A stretch of 64,000 bases of DNA from a virus. The notes under the pieces were generated by a model. It was given only the letters and a program-made list of their open reading frames with translations. It was not told where the DNA came from and made no database searches. Where the stretch lies: positions 1-64,000 of IMG/VR virus record IMGVR_UViG_3300017605_000212; one strand, 5' to 3'. Of the stretch, positions 46,397 through 53,965 are shown piece by piece. Position 1 is the stretch's first letter. Every line of letters starts with the position of its first letter. Made by a program: the position numbers and the translations under genes.

Positions 46397-46517
46397 TGGC
46401 ATCAGCCCCTTTGATTGCTTTCCTTGCTCTGCGCTCACCGCTCTCGATCAGCAGGACCATGAACAGTATGATCCCCACCGCTATCGCAGCGGCCTTGTAC
46501 GGGTTCATGCGGAACAT
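46296..46517 (-). CDS. Small single-pass membrane protein
   Basis: 73 residues from ATG 46517, which overlaps the stop of the nuclease gene (TGATG). One hydrophobic helix at about 8-23 (AAIAVGIILFMVLLIE), then a charged soluble tail. Its 3' third overlaps the ribbon-helix-helix ORF. Not recognised. Confidence 0.5.
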   Translation of the reverse strand: MFRMNPYKAAAIAVGIILFMVLLIESGERRARKAIKGADANGNEVSYSWDRHDNGPTKVDFNFVGPAPVGQAG

Positions 46518-47194
46518 CAGTAACTCCCTTTGCCGTGGTACGGGCAGGTAGTGACGGGGCAGTATCGCTTGCACAGTCGCCCCGGTTGCGGAGGATAGTT
46601 CTGAGTGTTGTGCGCCACGGATAGCGCCTCAACCCTTGGATACATCCCCTTCCACTCACCCGCCACGGCTTTGCGGGTGAACACTATCTCGGTGTTGGTG
46701 TTGTCCTTGATCCAAATGTAGTCCGTTCTCACCATCTGTACGCGCGGGTAATGCACGAACACGCATTGCGCGAGCAGGAACATCTGCGCGTGATCCTCCA
46801 GCACCTTGCCGGTTTTCCAGTCGATAGCCCACGCGAAGGTATCGTCAACACGAAGGGCGTCGGCAATGGTGCGTAGCCATACGTCTTTATCGAACCATCC
46901 TGTCTTTTTGAAGGCCTCGGTGATGGCGAACCGTTGCTCCACCATCAACTTGCCGGGGCCAGCCGCTACAATGTCTACCCACTTCTGGTACTGCGCGAAC
47001 TCAGGCGGCAGCGGAGTGCCAGTCTCCAGCGCGTTCTGCATGACCTTGTGCAGCCGGTTGCCCCAGTCCAACGGGCCTCCCGGTACGACCGCCTCGGCAA
47101 AGTTCTTGAGTATGTCCACCTCGTGATGGCGCTTGGGACACGCTTCGTAGTTCTTCATACGAGAGTAGGACCATGCGAACGGTTTACTTGTCAT
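46517..47194 (-). CDS. Cas4/RecB-like PD-(D/E)XK exonuclease
   Basis: 225 residues from ATG 47194. WSYSRMKNYEACPKR at about 8-22 carries the first Cys. TIADALRVDDTFAWAIDWKTGK near 115-136 holds the catalytic D and DWKTGK. CKRYCPVTTCPYHG at the C-terminus provides three more Cys. Four Cys in this layout suggest an iron-sulphur cluster, as in Cas4 and AddB-type nucleases. It probably processes DNA ends for recombination, replication or host DNA degradation. Confidence 0.82.
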   Translation of the reverse strand: MTSKPFAWSYSRMKNYEACPKRHHEVDILKNFAEAVVPGGPLDWGNRLHKVMQNALETGTPLPPEFAQYQKWVDIVAAGPGKLMVEQRFAITEAFKKTGWFDKDVWLRTIADALRVDDTFAWAIDWKTGKVLEDHAQMFLLAQCVFVHYPRVQMVRTDYIWIKDNTNTEIVFTRKAVAGEWKGMYPRVEALSVAHNTQNYPPQPGRLCKRYCPVTTCPYHGKGSY

Positions 47195-47444
47195 CTGGGA
47201 ACCTCGGGGAGCAGTAGGCCAGCGCGTGGCTCCATGTGGTCGGCTCCCACAGGTCATACTCTGGGTCGCCGCCGTTGTGATCCGCTACATAGACCCATCC
47301 GTACATCGGGACGTGCGAGGTCTTGCCCCACTGAGTGCGGCGCTTAATTCCCCCCCGCTTGCCGACGATCCACGTCCCATCCTTGGGCGCGGTGCCGATA
47401 GGCTTCCAGCGGTTGGTAGTGAGACTGCTGTAGGCGTGAAGCAT
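47184..47444 (-). CDS. DUF551-like small protein
   Basis: 86 residues with the W-x-P-I-G-T-A-P-K-D-G-T signature (RWKPIGTAPKDGTWIVG) at about 12-28, then Trp-rich strands and a second WEPTTW. This signature is common in small phage proteins of unknown function. It overlaps the nuclease gene by 11 nt. Confidence 0.65.
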   Translation of the reverse strand: MLHAYSSLTTNRWKPIGTAPKDGTWIVGKRGGIKRRTQWGKTSHVPMYGWVYVADHNGGDPEYDLWEPTTWSHALAYCSPRFPDDK

Positions 47445-47447
47445 TGC

Positions 47448-47828
47448 TTACGCGACCCAACTAAGGGCGTCCTTTATGCGGAAATGATAGTGGATGCCGT
47501 GGCTGCACGTTTGGGCCTTATCAGGGTTGAACTGATCGGGGTAGACGGTCGTGCCAATCTTGTACTCCAAGCGCGTGCCGCTGCCGTAGACAGCGTTGCG
47601 CCCCACCACGGTTTTCAGTCGCCTGCCTTTTTTGTACCCACGATGCCAGCCCCCGGCCACCTGATAGATAGCTATGACCTTGGCCTCGCTCGCCCGCGAC
47701 TTCCCGGTAAAGTGGACGTGCTTTGCACGAGCGGGAATAGCCAGCCGTACAAGCAGCGGCTTGTAGCCGTGAAGTGAACGGCAGTATTTCCAGCCCAAGT
47801 GGCGCTGGCCTTTTTTGGGTTTCTTCAT
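47448..47828 (-). CDS. Small basic early protein (DUF5758-like)
   Basis: 126 residues from ATG 47828 with AAAGG. The very basic N-terminus (MKKPKKGQRHLGWKY) is followed by an alpha/beta domain ending in TCSHGIHYHFRIKDALSWV, a pattern (C-x-x-G-I/L-H-...-A) seen in small phage and pentapeptide-associated DUF5758-type domains. A palindrome copy is 27 nt upstream of the start. The family link is tentative. Confidence 0.5.
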   Translation of the reverse strand: MKKPKKGQRHLGWKYCRSLHGYKPLLVRLAIPARAKHVHFTGKSRASEAKVIAIYQVAGGWHRGYKKGRRLKTVVGRNAVYGSGTRLEYKIGTTVYPDQFNPDKAQTCSHGIHYHFRIKDALSWVA

Positions 47829-48361
47829 GGTGTACCTTTCTTTGGTGGAGGGGCTGTTACCGGTCGGTAACGCGGTCCTGTGGGTGCAGCAGGCCCGGTC
47901 GCACCGGTCGCACCGGTCGCACCGGGTACCCCGTACCCATACGGGTGCGTCAGCATGTGCATCTTGTATTGTTCCAGCAGCGTTGGGTCCTTCACGATGC
48001 ACTCCATGCAAATGTCGGCCCCCATTAACTTCGTAATGTGGTCGGGGCTCATTGGGTCGTGACAGTAGGCACACTTCGGCTTGTTGAACTCCAGCGCAAG
48101 ATGCACATTGGCGAGCATTTTCTCGCTCGGAAACTCCTTCGCCAATTCTGACCAGCCTATCTCCATACGCGGTATCTTGACGCCGACGACTTCGGCCAAG
48201 TCCTCGCATGTCTTATAATAGGACACCTCGATCAGCCTGCGCTTCACCCATGCCTCGACCGTACCCATGCGAGCGTGTCGCGCTGTTACCTTCGCACCTT
48301 GCTCCATTTCGGCAAGGCGCTTGGCCATGTGGTAGAACTCTTTGACCTTGTTCTCGGTCAC
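47825..48361 (-). CDS. Zinc-ribbon early protein with short collagen-like tail
   Basis: 178 residues. The N-terminal helical region (about 1-90) includes a possible helix-turn-helix. CAYC and CMEC (about 96-120) form a zinc-binding pair. The C-terminus has [17 protein letters not shown], collagen-like triplets unlike any other early protein here, then RYRPVTAPPP encoded over a palindrome copy. Possible DNA-binding protein. The tail may be derived from, or convergent with, the fibre genes. Confidence 0.55.
   Translation of the reverse strand: MTENKVKEFYHMAKRLAEMEQGAKVTARHARMGTVEAWVKRRLIEVSYYKTCEDLAEVVGVKIPRMEIGWSELAKEFPSEKMLANVHLALEFNKPKCAYCHDPMSPDHITKLMGADICMECIVKDPTLLEQYKMHMLTHPYGYGVPGATGATGATGPAAPTGPRYRPVTAPPPKKGTP
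47856..47871. repeat. Dispersed palindrome copy 14 (short spacer)
   Basis: GTTACCGGTCGGTAAC, read as YRPVT in the zinc-ribbon gene, and 27 nt upstream of the next start (47828), just 5' of its ribosome binding site. Confidence 0.95.
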
Positions 48362-48903
48362 TGGATCACCTTCATGCAGTCGATGACATACTTGGCTTGG
48401 GCCGCAGCGTCGTCCGCTGCATCGTGTTCTACCTCAGGCACCGGACGCGGCACATGAGTGCAGGGGCGCAGGGCCGCGAGTGTGCGAATGTCACGCACAG
48501 TACGGAAGCCCCACGGCACCTCCAGCTTGCAGCGCCGGTAGGCGCTCTCCATCAGCGATACGTCAAACGTAGCGCCAAAGCCCCACGGACAAAAGCCGGG
48601 GTACATGTGGTTCTCGATAAAGGCCGAGGTGACACGCAAGGCATCTTGCAGGAGGACACCCTGCTGGGTTGCCATACCCAACCGGGCTTTCTCATTCTGT
48701 TTTAGCCACCACGCAATCGTCGGCCACGTCACTGTCATGCCAAGGTCGAGGCACGATTGCGGCTCTACCGCGATCTTGATGGGCTTTCCTATCTCCCCGG
48801 TCGAAGCGTTGAAGGGGCACAGGCCGATCTGTGTGATGACAGCATCGGGGTGGGTACCCAGCGTTTCGAGGTCTATGCTCAGATCAGTGTATCTTTCGGT
48901 CAT
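48358..48903 (-). CDS. DEDD-family 3'-5' exonuclease
   Basis: 181 residues, RNase H-like fold. SIDLETLG at 9-16 gives Asp-x-Glu (motif I), ATFDVSLMESA near 110-120 gives motif II, and EHDAADDAAAQAKYV near 158-172 gives the HD-type motif III. Resembles DexA/ExoX-like and DUF5051-type phage exonucleases. It may trim ssDNA or RNA during replication or host takeover. Coupled by 4-nt overlaps on both sides. Confidence 0.82.
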   Translation of the reverse strand: MTERYTDLSIDLETLGTHPDAVITQIGLCPFNASTGEIGKPIKIAVEPQSCLDLGMTVTWPTIAWWLKQNEKARLGMATQQGVLLQDALRVTSAFIENHMYPGFCPWGFGATFDVSLMESAYRRCKLEVPWGFRTVRDIRTLAALRPCTHVPRPVPEVEHDAADDAAAQAKYVIDCMKVIQ

Positions 48904-49148
48904 GGATTGCCCTTCCTGACTTCCATCCAGCGACCACTACCTTCGCGCAATTTCTTGTCGAGGTTGTAGTCCCGCAACTCAGCCGTCTCGTACTTGGCCC
49001 AGACCCGCCACTCGCTCCAGTATTTGTCACGCCAGAGCCTCCAGCGGTACTCAATCGTGAAGGGGCGCACCCTCTTTCTGGCACGGCTTCGCGGCTTCCA
49101 CTCATCGGAAGCTACCGCCGCCTTGCCGGGGTCGCCCTGCTTGCTCAT
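48900..49148 (-). CDS. Small basic hypothetical protein
   Basis: 82 residues from ATG 49148, rich in Arg/Trp/Lys (RARKRVRPFTIEYRWRLWRD). Coupled by overlap to the exonuclease gene and to the membrane-protein gene upstream. Not recognised; composition suggests nucleic-acid binding. Confidence 0.5.
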   Translation of the reverse strand: MSKQGDPGKAAVASDEWKPRSRARKRVRPFTIEYRWRLWRDKYWSEWRVWAKYETAELRDYNLDKKLREGSGRWMEVRKGNP

Positions 49149-49342
49149 CAGAACTTTTTCGCTTTGTTCCTGCGTCTGCGCCAGTCCCTGACGAACGCCG
49201 TCGCGACCCACCATAACAGCCAGTAGATCGTGCCGACGCCCATGATCGTGATGAACACTGGCCCCGCGTTGTAGTTCACGCAGAGCCAAACGATGAAGCC
49301 CAGACAGGCCAGTCCGCAGAGGGCGAGGAAGTGGCTAATCAT
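49148..49342 (-). CDS. Small two-helix membrane protein
   Basis: 64 residues from ATG 49342. Two hydrophobic helices (about 3-20 and 26-45) and a highly basic C-terminus (RDWRRRRNKAKKF). Overlaps both neighbours. Holin-like topology but in the early operon; perhaps a host membrane modulator. Confidence 0.5.
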   Translation of the reverse strand: MISHFLALCGLACLGFIVWLCVNYNAGPVFITIMGVGTIYWLLWWVATAFVRDWRRRRNKAKKF

Positions 49343-49796
49343 TGGTCGAACCCCGCGAGATAGGCTTGCCAGTCGCCTGCTCCATTTCGATCTGGAGGAG
49401 GGCGAGAACGCGCCAAGCCGCCTTTGCCATATGGCGTTGGCCGTCAATGTCGAAGCTGCCTCTCTCCATGATGTGCCGTACAATGGTGTCGGCTTGATCC
49501 ATTGATTTCCCCCGCGCCCAATGCAGCGGCTCGCCGGGGTTGTGTTGGTCGTTGCCCGCCTTACTGACACGGGCAACCTCCAGCAGCGCGAGCGGGAAGT
49601 AGTCGAGAACACCGGTGCAAATTGGGTACTCCTTTCGCTCCTTCGGGTCGGTCGGCAGATAAGGCTCCGTCTGCTCGGTCGAAACTTTGGTTAAGTCTTC
49701 AATTCGGCGCGTGTTACCGATCCGGTAACGAGCGGCGGTTTGCTCCGGGCTCTCGCCTTCGCGAGGGGTGTTGGTCAAGAAAACTGCGGGGTTCAT
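49335..49796 (-). CDS. DUF5664-like (dATP/dGTP diphosphohydrolase-type) protein
   Basis: 153 residues from ATG 49796 with GGAG. A longer start at 49868 would add a CxxC-containing peptide but has no ribosome binding site. The C-terminal half has the DUF5664 signature: LDYFPLALLEVARVS, AGNDQHNPGEPLHWARGKS, then DQADTIVRHIMERG and RHMAKAAWRVLALLQIEME. The family includes MazZ-like nucleotide pyrophosphohydrolases, so a role in dNTP pool control is likely. RYRIGN is encoded by a palindrome copy. Confidence 0.75.
   Translation of the reverse strand: MNPAVFLTNTPREGESPEQTAARYRIGNTRRIEDLTKVSTEQTEPYLPTDPKERKEYPICTGVLDYFPLALLEVARVSKAGNDQHNPGEPLHWARGKSMDQADTIVRHIMERGSFDIDGQRHMAKAAWRVLALLQIEMEQATGKPISRGSTND
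49713..49729. repeat. Dispersed palindrome copy 15
   Basis: GTTACCGATCCGGTAAC, read as YRIGN in the DUF5664-like gene. Confidence 0.95.
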
Positions 49797-49877
49797 TGGT
49801 AACTCCATTTGGCGAGGGCACACCTTGGTTGCGTGTGTGTCACGACAATCTAAGCAGTACCACGGCATGGTTGAGGA

Positions 49878-49903
49878 GGACCACCGTATTGCTACGGCGG
49901 TCC
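49878..49903 (-). promoter_or_regulatory. Leader hairpin with GCAA tetraloop
   Basis: On the transcribed (reverse) strand, 49903-49893 pairs with 49888-49878 over 11 bp (one G-U) around GCAA. On the other strand the same position is an A-C mismatch, so only the reverse-strand RNA folds fully. It lies in the 208-nt gap between the DUF4406-like and DUF5664-like genes. The rest of that gap holds no confident gene. Confidence 0.6.
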
Positions 49904-50004
49904 CTCTGGTTGTGGCCCTCAGGAGGACCATTTGCTGGCGTTCCACCAGCCAGTTAGATAGCGGACATTGCCCCGGTCGTGAAGTGGGGTTTTACGCTAC
50001 CCGT

Positions 50005-50355
50005 TCATAGGTAGATAAACTTTAGACCCAGCGCCTTTGCAGTATGCCACTCAGCACTCACGCCAGTGGAGGCTTCCCAACCGGGGAGACACGCGATGGC
50101 TTCGGCATGAGCGCAAATCCACTCAAGGTCCTCACCCAGCGCCTGCCGTAAGGAGAAGTTATGCTCCTTCGCGGCCTGCTCAACACTACCAGACACATTG
50201 CCTTTCGATATATCGGTTCCGTGACGCTCCATGTCCTTCTCAGCGGGGCTGAACACTACATGGCCTTGTTCGCGTAGTTTCGCTGCCGCAACGTGGAAGG
50301 CAGGGAAATTAAACTCAGGGTATCCTCTCATAGGACCCGCAAGGTATATCCTCAC
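50005..50355 (-). CDS. DUF4406-like nucleoside 2-deoxyribosyltransferase-related protein
   Basis: 116 residues from GTG 50355, which overlaps the polymerase stop (AAGTGAGG), with GGAG upstream. Signature IYLAGPMRGYPEFNFPAF at about 3-20, and CLPGWEASTGVSAEWHTAKALG near 87-108, typical of the DUF4406/nucleoside deoxyribosyltransferase-like Rossmann fold. Likely nucleotide metabolism beside the DNA polymerase. Confidence 0.78.
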   Translation of the reverse strand: MRIYLAGPMRGYPEFNFPAFHVAAAKLREQGHVVFSPAEKDMERHGTDISKGNVSGSVEQAAKEHNFSLRQALGEDLEWICAHAEAIACLPGWEASTGVSAEWHTAKALGLKFIYL

Positions 50356-52247
50356 TTGGCTTCTCCATATGATCCACCCACACCCATGTCGGCTGTAAGC
50401 GGAATGTTTTTGGCCCACGATGGCGGGCGGACCATTTCAGTGTGAATGATTTCCTTCGCCTTGTCAACCTCACTTTCGTGGACGATAAACACGAGTTCAT
50501 CGTGCGCCTGCAATACGAATTTGTAGCCCCGGTCGGCAATGCGAAGCGCCGCGTTCATCACCACGATACGCGCCAGCGCCTGCACGATGTTCTCTAGCAG
50601 CTTCGCCCCGTAAATCTTGTGCGTGAACCGCCCGTAGTTATACAGGAGGTCGTTCGTTTCGGGGTCGACGCGCGGCGCGTCATATTGAAGCGCGAGCCCG
50701 TTCGGCAAATCGACGCGCCCCTTTGATATTGTGACCGGGCCAAAGGCTTTCGGTGGCCCCTTGCCTAGCCATGCGGTGGTCAGGAAATTGTCTAGTATAC
50801 TCCACGAGTGTTTGATGCGGTAATTCACCGTGCGATATTTCTCCACCGAGGTCTGGGCCAGTTTGCTGTCCCATCTGCTCCCGAGTGTTAATCCCTGCAT
50901 CCGTGCCGAGGTCACTACCATGCTGTCGAACTTGACCGCGCCACAGCCGTAGCCGAGACCCAGAATAGCGGTCTTACCGATGAACCTTTCAACCTTGTGC
51001 AGGGTCGGGTTTACGTTCATGTTGAAGATGTGGCTCGCCATAATCGCGTATGGGTCCAGCTTCTGGCGAAACTGCTCCAGCAGGCTGTCTTGTCCGCAAA
51101 TCCACGCCACCAGACGGGCTTCTATTTGGCCGAGGTCTGTGACGATCACCTTGTGGTGGGGCGGTGCGACGAGAGCCTTGCGAAGTTTCGACGCGCCCTT
51201 GCTCCCGCGCTCCGTCGGCATGTTCTGCATGTTCATGCCCCAGTCGCCGCTCAGCCGGTGGGTGTGCGCTCCACCGTACCGAAGTGGGACCGGCATCGTG
51301 CCGCCCGAGTAAAGACGCAAGTTACCGTCCGGTAACACGCTCCACGGAAGTTCAGAGATTTCGAGCAGCTTCTTGGCGCGGGTTTCTTCAATAGTCGATT
51401 TCAGTCCCAAACGCGCAGCGGCCAAAGCCTGCACGGAAGGGTTCTCATGTTCGAGCAAGTCCGCCATGAACCGATCCGTCTTGGCGAACGCGGGCACGGA
51501 CCTTCCGCTCGGGCTGGTTTTGTATTCAATCGGCACCCCGAAAGCCTCAAGCAGCACCTTGAATTTGTCGGCGCTCATTACATCGCCGCCCACCACGCCT
51601 GCCTTGGCGAGCAGTTCTCCCTTGTGGATGATGATCTGCTTGAGGTGGTCAGACAGCATTGGCCGGTCAATATGAAAGCGGGGTTGGACCGCGCAGCGCA
51701 GCACTAAGTCCATCACTCTTTGCTCACTGGCCGGAAACATCGGCAGGAGCCGGTCAAAGATAGCAGCGCAAAGGCCCGCGTCGTTAGCCGCGTAGTCGCA
51801 GAACTCTCTCCATAGTCCATGCGCCATGATCTGGTCGCGCCTCATTCCTATGACTTTGGGCAGCGCCCCGGTCTTGCTCCCTAGCTGTAGGTGCTTGGAC
51901 ACGGCATCCAGAGAAAAGCGTGTCAACTCGTGGCCAAGCAGCGCCCGCGCCATACCCATCGCGTCTAGCATACGCTTCGGCACAAAGCCGTAGCGGTATG
52001 CTAGGATGCAGTTGTCGAACAGGGCGTTAAACGTGACTGTGGTGGTGGTGTTGGGGTCGTATTTGGCAAGGAACCGGGGGAAGTCTGGGCCGTCAACGGT
52101 GAAGGGCGTGGGGTTGTCGTCCTCCTTCACCCCGCAGCATATGCACTCAAAGCGAGTGTCAAGAATATAGGCAGGCGGGGGCATAGCCGTTAGGCTATAC
52201 TCCCGACTGTAGTGCGTCTCAAAATCTAGTACAAGCAGCCGGTGCAT
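50352..52247 (-). CDS. Family A DNA polymerase with 3'-5' exonuclease
   Basis: 631 residues. The N-terminal exonuclease has VLDFETHY at about 5-12, TFNALFDN near 72-79 and YAANDAGLCAA near 152-162. The polymerase domain has motif A VTDLGQIEARL near 365-375, motif B-like FIGKTAILGLGYG near 415-430 and motif C QAHDELVF near 578-585. This is the compact phage PolA type without a 5' nuclease domain. Motif A has Leu-Gly where many PolA enzymes have Tyr-Ser. VLPDGN is encoded by a palindrome copy. Coupled to neighbours at both ends. Confidence 0.93.
   Translation of the reverse strand: MHRLLVLDFETHYSREYSLTAMPPPAYILDTRFECICCGVKEDDNPTPFTVDGPDFPRFLAKYDPNTTTTVTFNALFDNCILAYRYGFVPKRMLDAMGMARALLGHELTRFSLDAVSKHLQLGSKTGALPKVIGMRRDQIMAHGLWREFCDYAANDAGLCAAIFDRLLPMFPASEQRVMDLVLRCAVQPRFHIDRPMLSDHLKQIIIHKGELLAKAGVVGGDVMSADKFKVLLEAFGVPIEYKTSPSGRSVPAFAKTDRFMADLLEHENPSVQALAAARLGLKSTIEETRAKKLLEISELPWSVLPDGNLRLYSGGTMPVPLRYGGAHTHRLSGDWGMNMQNMPTERGSKGASKLRKALVAPPHHKVIVTDLGQIEARLVAWICGQDSLLEQFRQKLDPYAIMASHIFNMNVNPTLHKVERFIGKTAILGLGYGCGAVKFDSMVVTSARMQGLTLGSRWDSKLAQTSVEKYRTVNYRIKHSWSILDNFLTTAWLGKGPPKAFGPVTISKGRVDLPNGLALQYDAPRVDPETNDLLYNYGRFTHKIYGAKLLENIVQALARIVVMNAALRIADRGYKFVLQAHDELVFIVHESEVDKAKEIIHTEMVRPPSWAKNIPLTADMGVGGSYGEAK
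51321..51336. repeat. Dispersed palindrome copy 16 (short spacer)
   Basis: GTTACCGTCCGGTAAC in the DNA polymerase gene, read as LPDGN. Confidence 0.95.
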
Positions 52248-52966
52248 TAGAGAGCCAGTGTCAATGATTGCGCCCGTATTTCCACGCCGCTCTTGTGCGT
52301 GAACTTGCGGGTACTGATTTCCAGCTTCATGCCAGCCTTAGCATCATATGTCTTGTCTGGCAATAGCAGGGCACTGGCCACCGTTGCTTGCGTCTCCCGT
52401 ATCAACTCCAGCATGGGACCGATAGGTTGCTTGGGAACAACATAACGCACAGGCTCCCCGCCTTGCAGTTCCTCATGGTCAGGAGCCAACGCTCCCATCG
52501 TAGGCCAGTAATGGCGTACCGCCCCAGCCGTACAGTGGGTGTCCAGCCAGCGCATCGTCTCCAACACGCACTGGAATTGGTCGTGGATAGCCTTGACGTG
52601 ATCCACAAGGTCAACCAGTGGCTTCGCCTGCTGGTGGTTAATCTCCAGCATGGTGTCCGCCGCAGACAGCATCTTGAGGTGATCCTCGTAGTCGATGGTC
52701 AGCGTTACGTCGTCTGTCAGGTCATAGGACACCCACTTGTCGTAAAGCGGGGTAAGCCCATAGGCAGCTTTCAGCCGCTCGATAGTGTCTGCCGCGAACA
52801 GCCAAGGGATAACGTCCTTAGCCGTATAGCGGAAGTCCATCGTCGCGTAGATCACGCGCTTGCACAGCTTCTCGATGTTCTGCTCCGCAGTTGAGAAGTG
52901 CCCACCTAGGACACTGTTGCTGCTTTGCAGATGGTTGAACTTGCGGCGTCGTTTAGGCCATGCCAT
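52247..52966 (-). CDS. Hypothetical protein upstream of DNA polymerase
   Basis: 239 residues, mostly helical. Basic N-terminus (MAWPKRRRKFNHL), then regular alpha regions and a C-terminal beta stretch (KLEISTRKFTHKSGVEIRAQSLTL). The stop overlaps the polymerase start (1-nt). No motif recognised; a replisome accessory role is suggested only by position. Confidence 0.55.
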   Translation of the reverse strand: MAWPKRRRKFNHLQSSNSVLGGHFSTAEQNIEKLCKRVIYATMDFRYTAKDVIPWLFAADTIERLKAAYGLTPLYDKWVSYDLTDDVTLTIDYEDHLKMLSAADTMLEINHQQAKPLVDLVDHVKAIHDQFQCVLETMRWLDTHCTAGAVRHYWPTMGALAPDHEELQGGEPVRYVVPKQPIGPMLELIRETQATVASALLLPDKTYDAKAGMKLEISTRKFTHKSGVEIRAQSLTLAL

Positions 52967-53108
52967 TGTCGTCAGCCTCCATCTTCATTTTGAGTTCAAA
53001 GAATTTCTGGACTAGCGCCTCGTGGTCCCACGGCTTCTCCAGCCGCATGACTTGTCGGTGCGCCCAGATGTTACCGGGCCGGTAACAGGGGTGGCGGAAC
53101 TGTGACAT
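52953..53108 (-). CDS. 51-residue basic protein
   Basis: ATG 53108 (GGAG seven nt upstream) to TAA 52953, overlapping the next start by 14 nt. Begins MSQFRHPCYRPGN, where CYRPGN is encoded by a palindrome copy, followed by an amphipathic helix (ALVQKFFELKMKMEADD). Not recognised. Confidence 0.6.
   Translation of the reverse strand: MSQFRHPCYRPGNIWAHRQVMRLEKPWDHEALVQKFFELKMKMEADDNGMA
53070..53086. repeat. Dispersed palindrome copy 17
   Basis: GTTACCGGGCCGGTAAC, read as YRPGN in the 51-residue gene. Confidence 0.95.
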
Positions 53109-53139
53109 TGAAATCTCCTAATTCTGCGTTGTTTAGGTG

Positions 53140-53403
53140 TTAGCGGTCAGCCGCGACATTGCGGAGTATGTTTTTAACTTTCTCCGTCAATGCGTCCCAT
53201 TCCTCGTCACTAAGATCGAACTGAGCCATAACGAAGCTATCCTCGTCTGATTGCGACCATTCGTAAGCTTGCGGAGCGGGCTTAGTCCCCAAAATCTCAT
53301 GAATGGGGTGTTCCGGGTCGCAAGTGCAGAGGTCTGGCCAAAGCCGACAATGACGACATACGATGCCATCTGCGGTTTCGATTGTTTCGCATTTGAAAGT
53401 CAT
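53140..53403 (-). CDS. Small zinc-binding acidic protein
   Basis: 87 residues. CRHCRLWPDLCTC near 16-28 could bind zinc. The C-terminal half is acidic and helical (FDLSDEEWDALTEKVKNIL). Tight packing supports a gene. Function unknown. Confidence 0.55.
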   Translation of the reverse strand: MTFKCETIETADGIVCRHCRLWPDLCTCDPEHPIHEILGTKPAPQAYEWSQSDEDSFVMAQFDLSDEEWDALTEKVKNILRNVAADR

Positions 53404-53406
53404 GGT

Positions 53407-53559
53407 TCACGGTTTTCCGTATTTGATGATTGACTGAACTTTGGAGGAATAGAACGGGTCTTGCGGGTCTAGTTTCGCGATTTCCTCTTTAACCTCGCGC
53501 CTTGATTCTTCGTCCCATGTGCGGCGATCCATTGGGTTGGGCTGAATATAGAAACTCAT
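53407..53559 (-). CDS. 50-residue hypothetical protein
   Basis: ATG 53559 with strong GAGGAG. Sequence MSFYIQPNPMDRRTWDEESR, then a charged helix and a short basic end (SIIKYGKP). Not recognised. Confidence 0.5.
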   Translation of the reverse strand: MSFYIQPNPMDRRTWDEESRREVKEEIAKLDPQDPFYSSKVQSIIKYGKP

Positions 53560-53584
53560 GGTTTGCTCCTCGCATAGGGGACTT

Positions 53585-53650
53585 TCAGTGGTTGGTCCGG
53601 CATAGCAGCACCAGTAACACAACCACCACGACAATGGAAAGGGCCATCAT
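53585..53650 (-). CDS. 21-residue membrane micropeptide (tentative)
   Basis: ATG 53650 overlaps the stop of the gene upstream (ATGA) and TGA is at 53585. Apart from its last six residues the product is one hydrophobic helix (MMALSIVVVVVLLVLLC). The overlap start is the pattern used by proven neighbours, but length makes this uncertain. Confidence 0.4.
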   Translation of the reverse strand: MMALSIVVVVVLLVLLCRTNH

Positions 53651-53937
53651 CGTTTCACCTCGGCCAGCAGTTCTCCCGCCAGAGCCAGTACCGTGGCCTT
53701 GCGATGGTCAGGGTCCATCAGGTCCGCAATAGGTCCGGTGTATAAGCACCGGTAGGTTGCGTCCCCATGCGGGCCTATCCGTAGGGTAACGCAGTCTCGA
53801 TCTTGTGCGTCCACCCATAGGTTGACCTGCATGTCGGCGGTATGGCTCATAGCCGTCATTCGTAGCCCAGAGGAAGCGTGACCCAAGCGGTGGGCCTCTC
53901 CCCGGTTGCCTTGTACCTCTCCTAAAAATCTAGCCAT
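53647..53937 (-). CDS. Small beta-rich hypothetical protein
   Basis: 96 residues from ATG 53937 with GGAG. Central beta region (MQVNLWVDAQDRDCVTLRI), C-terminal helix (ATVLALAGELLAEVKR). Not recognised. Confidence 0.5.
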   Translation of the reverse strand: MARFLGEVQGNRGEAHRLGHASSGLRMTAMSHTADMQVNLWVDAQDRDCVTLRIGPHGDATYRCLYTGPIADLMDPDHRKATVLALAGELLAEVKR

Positions 53938-53965
53938 TCACGGCTCCTTGACTTGAGAAGGGACA

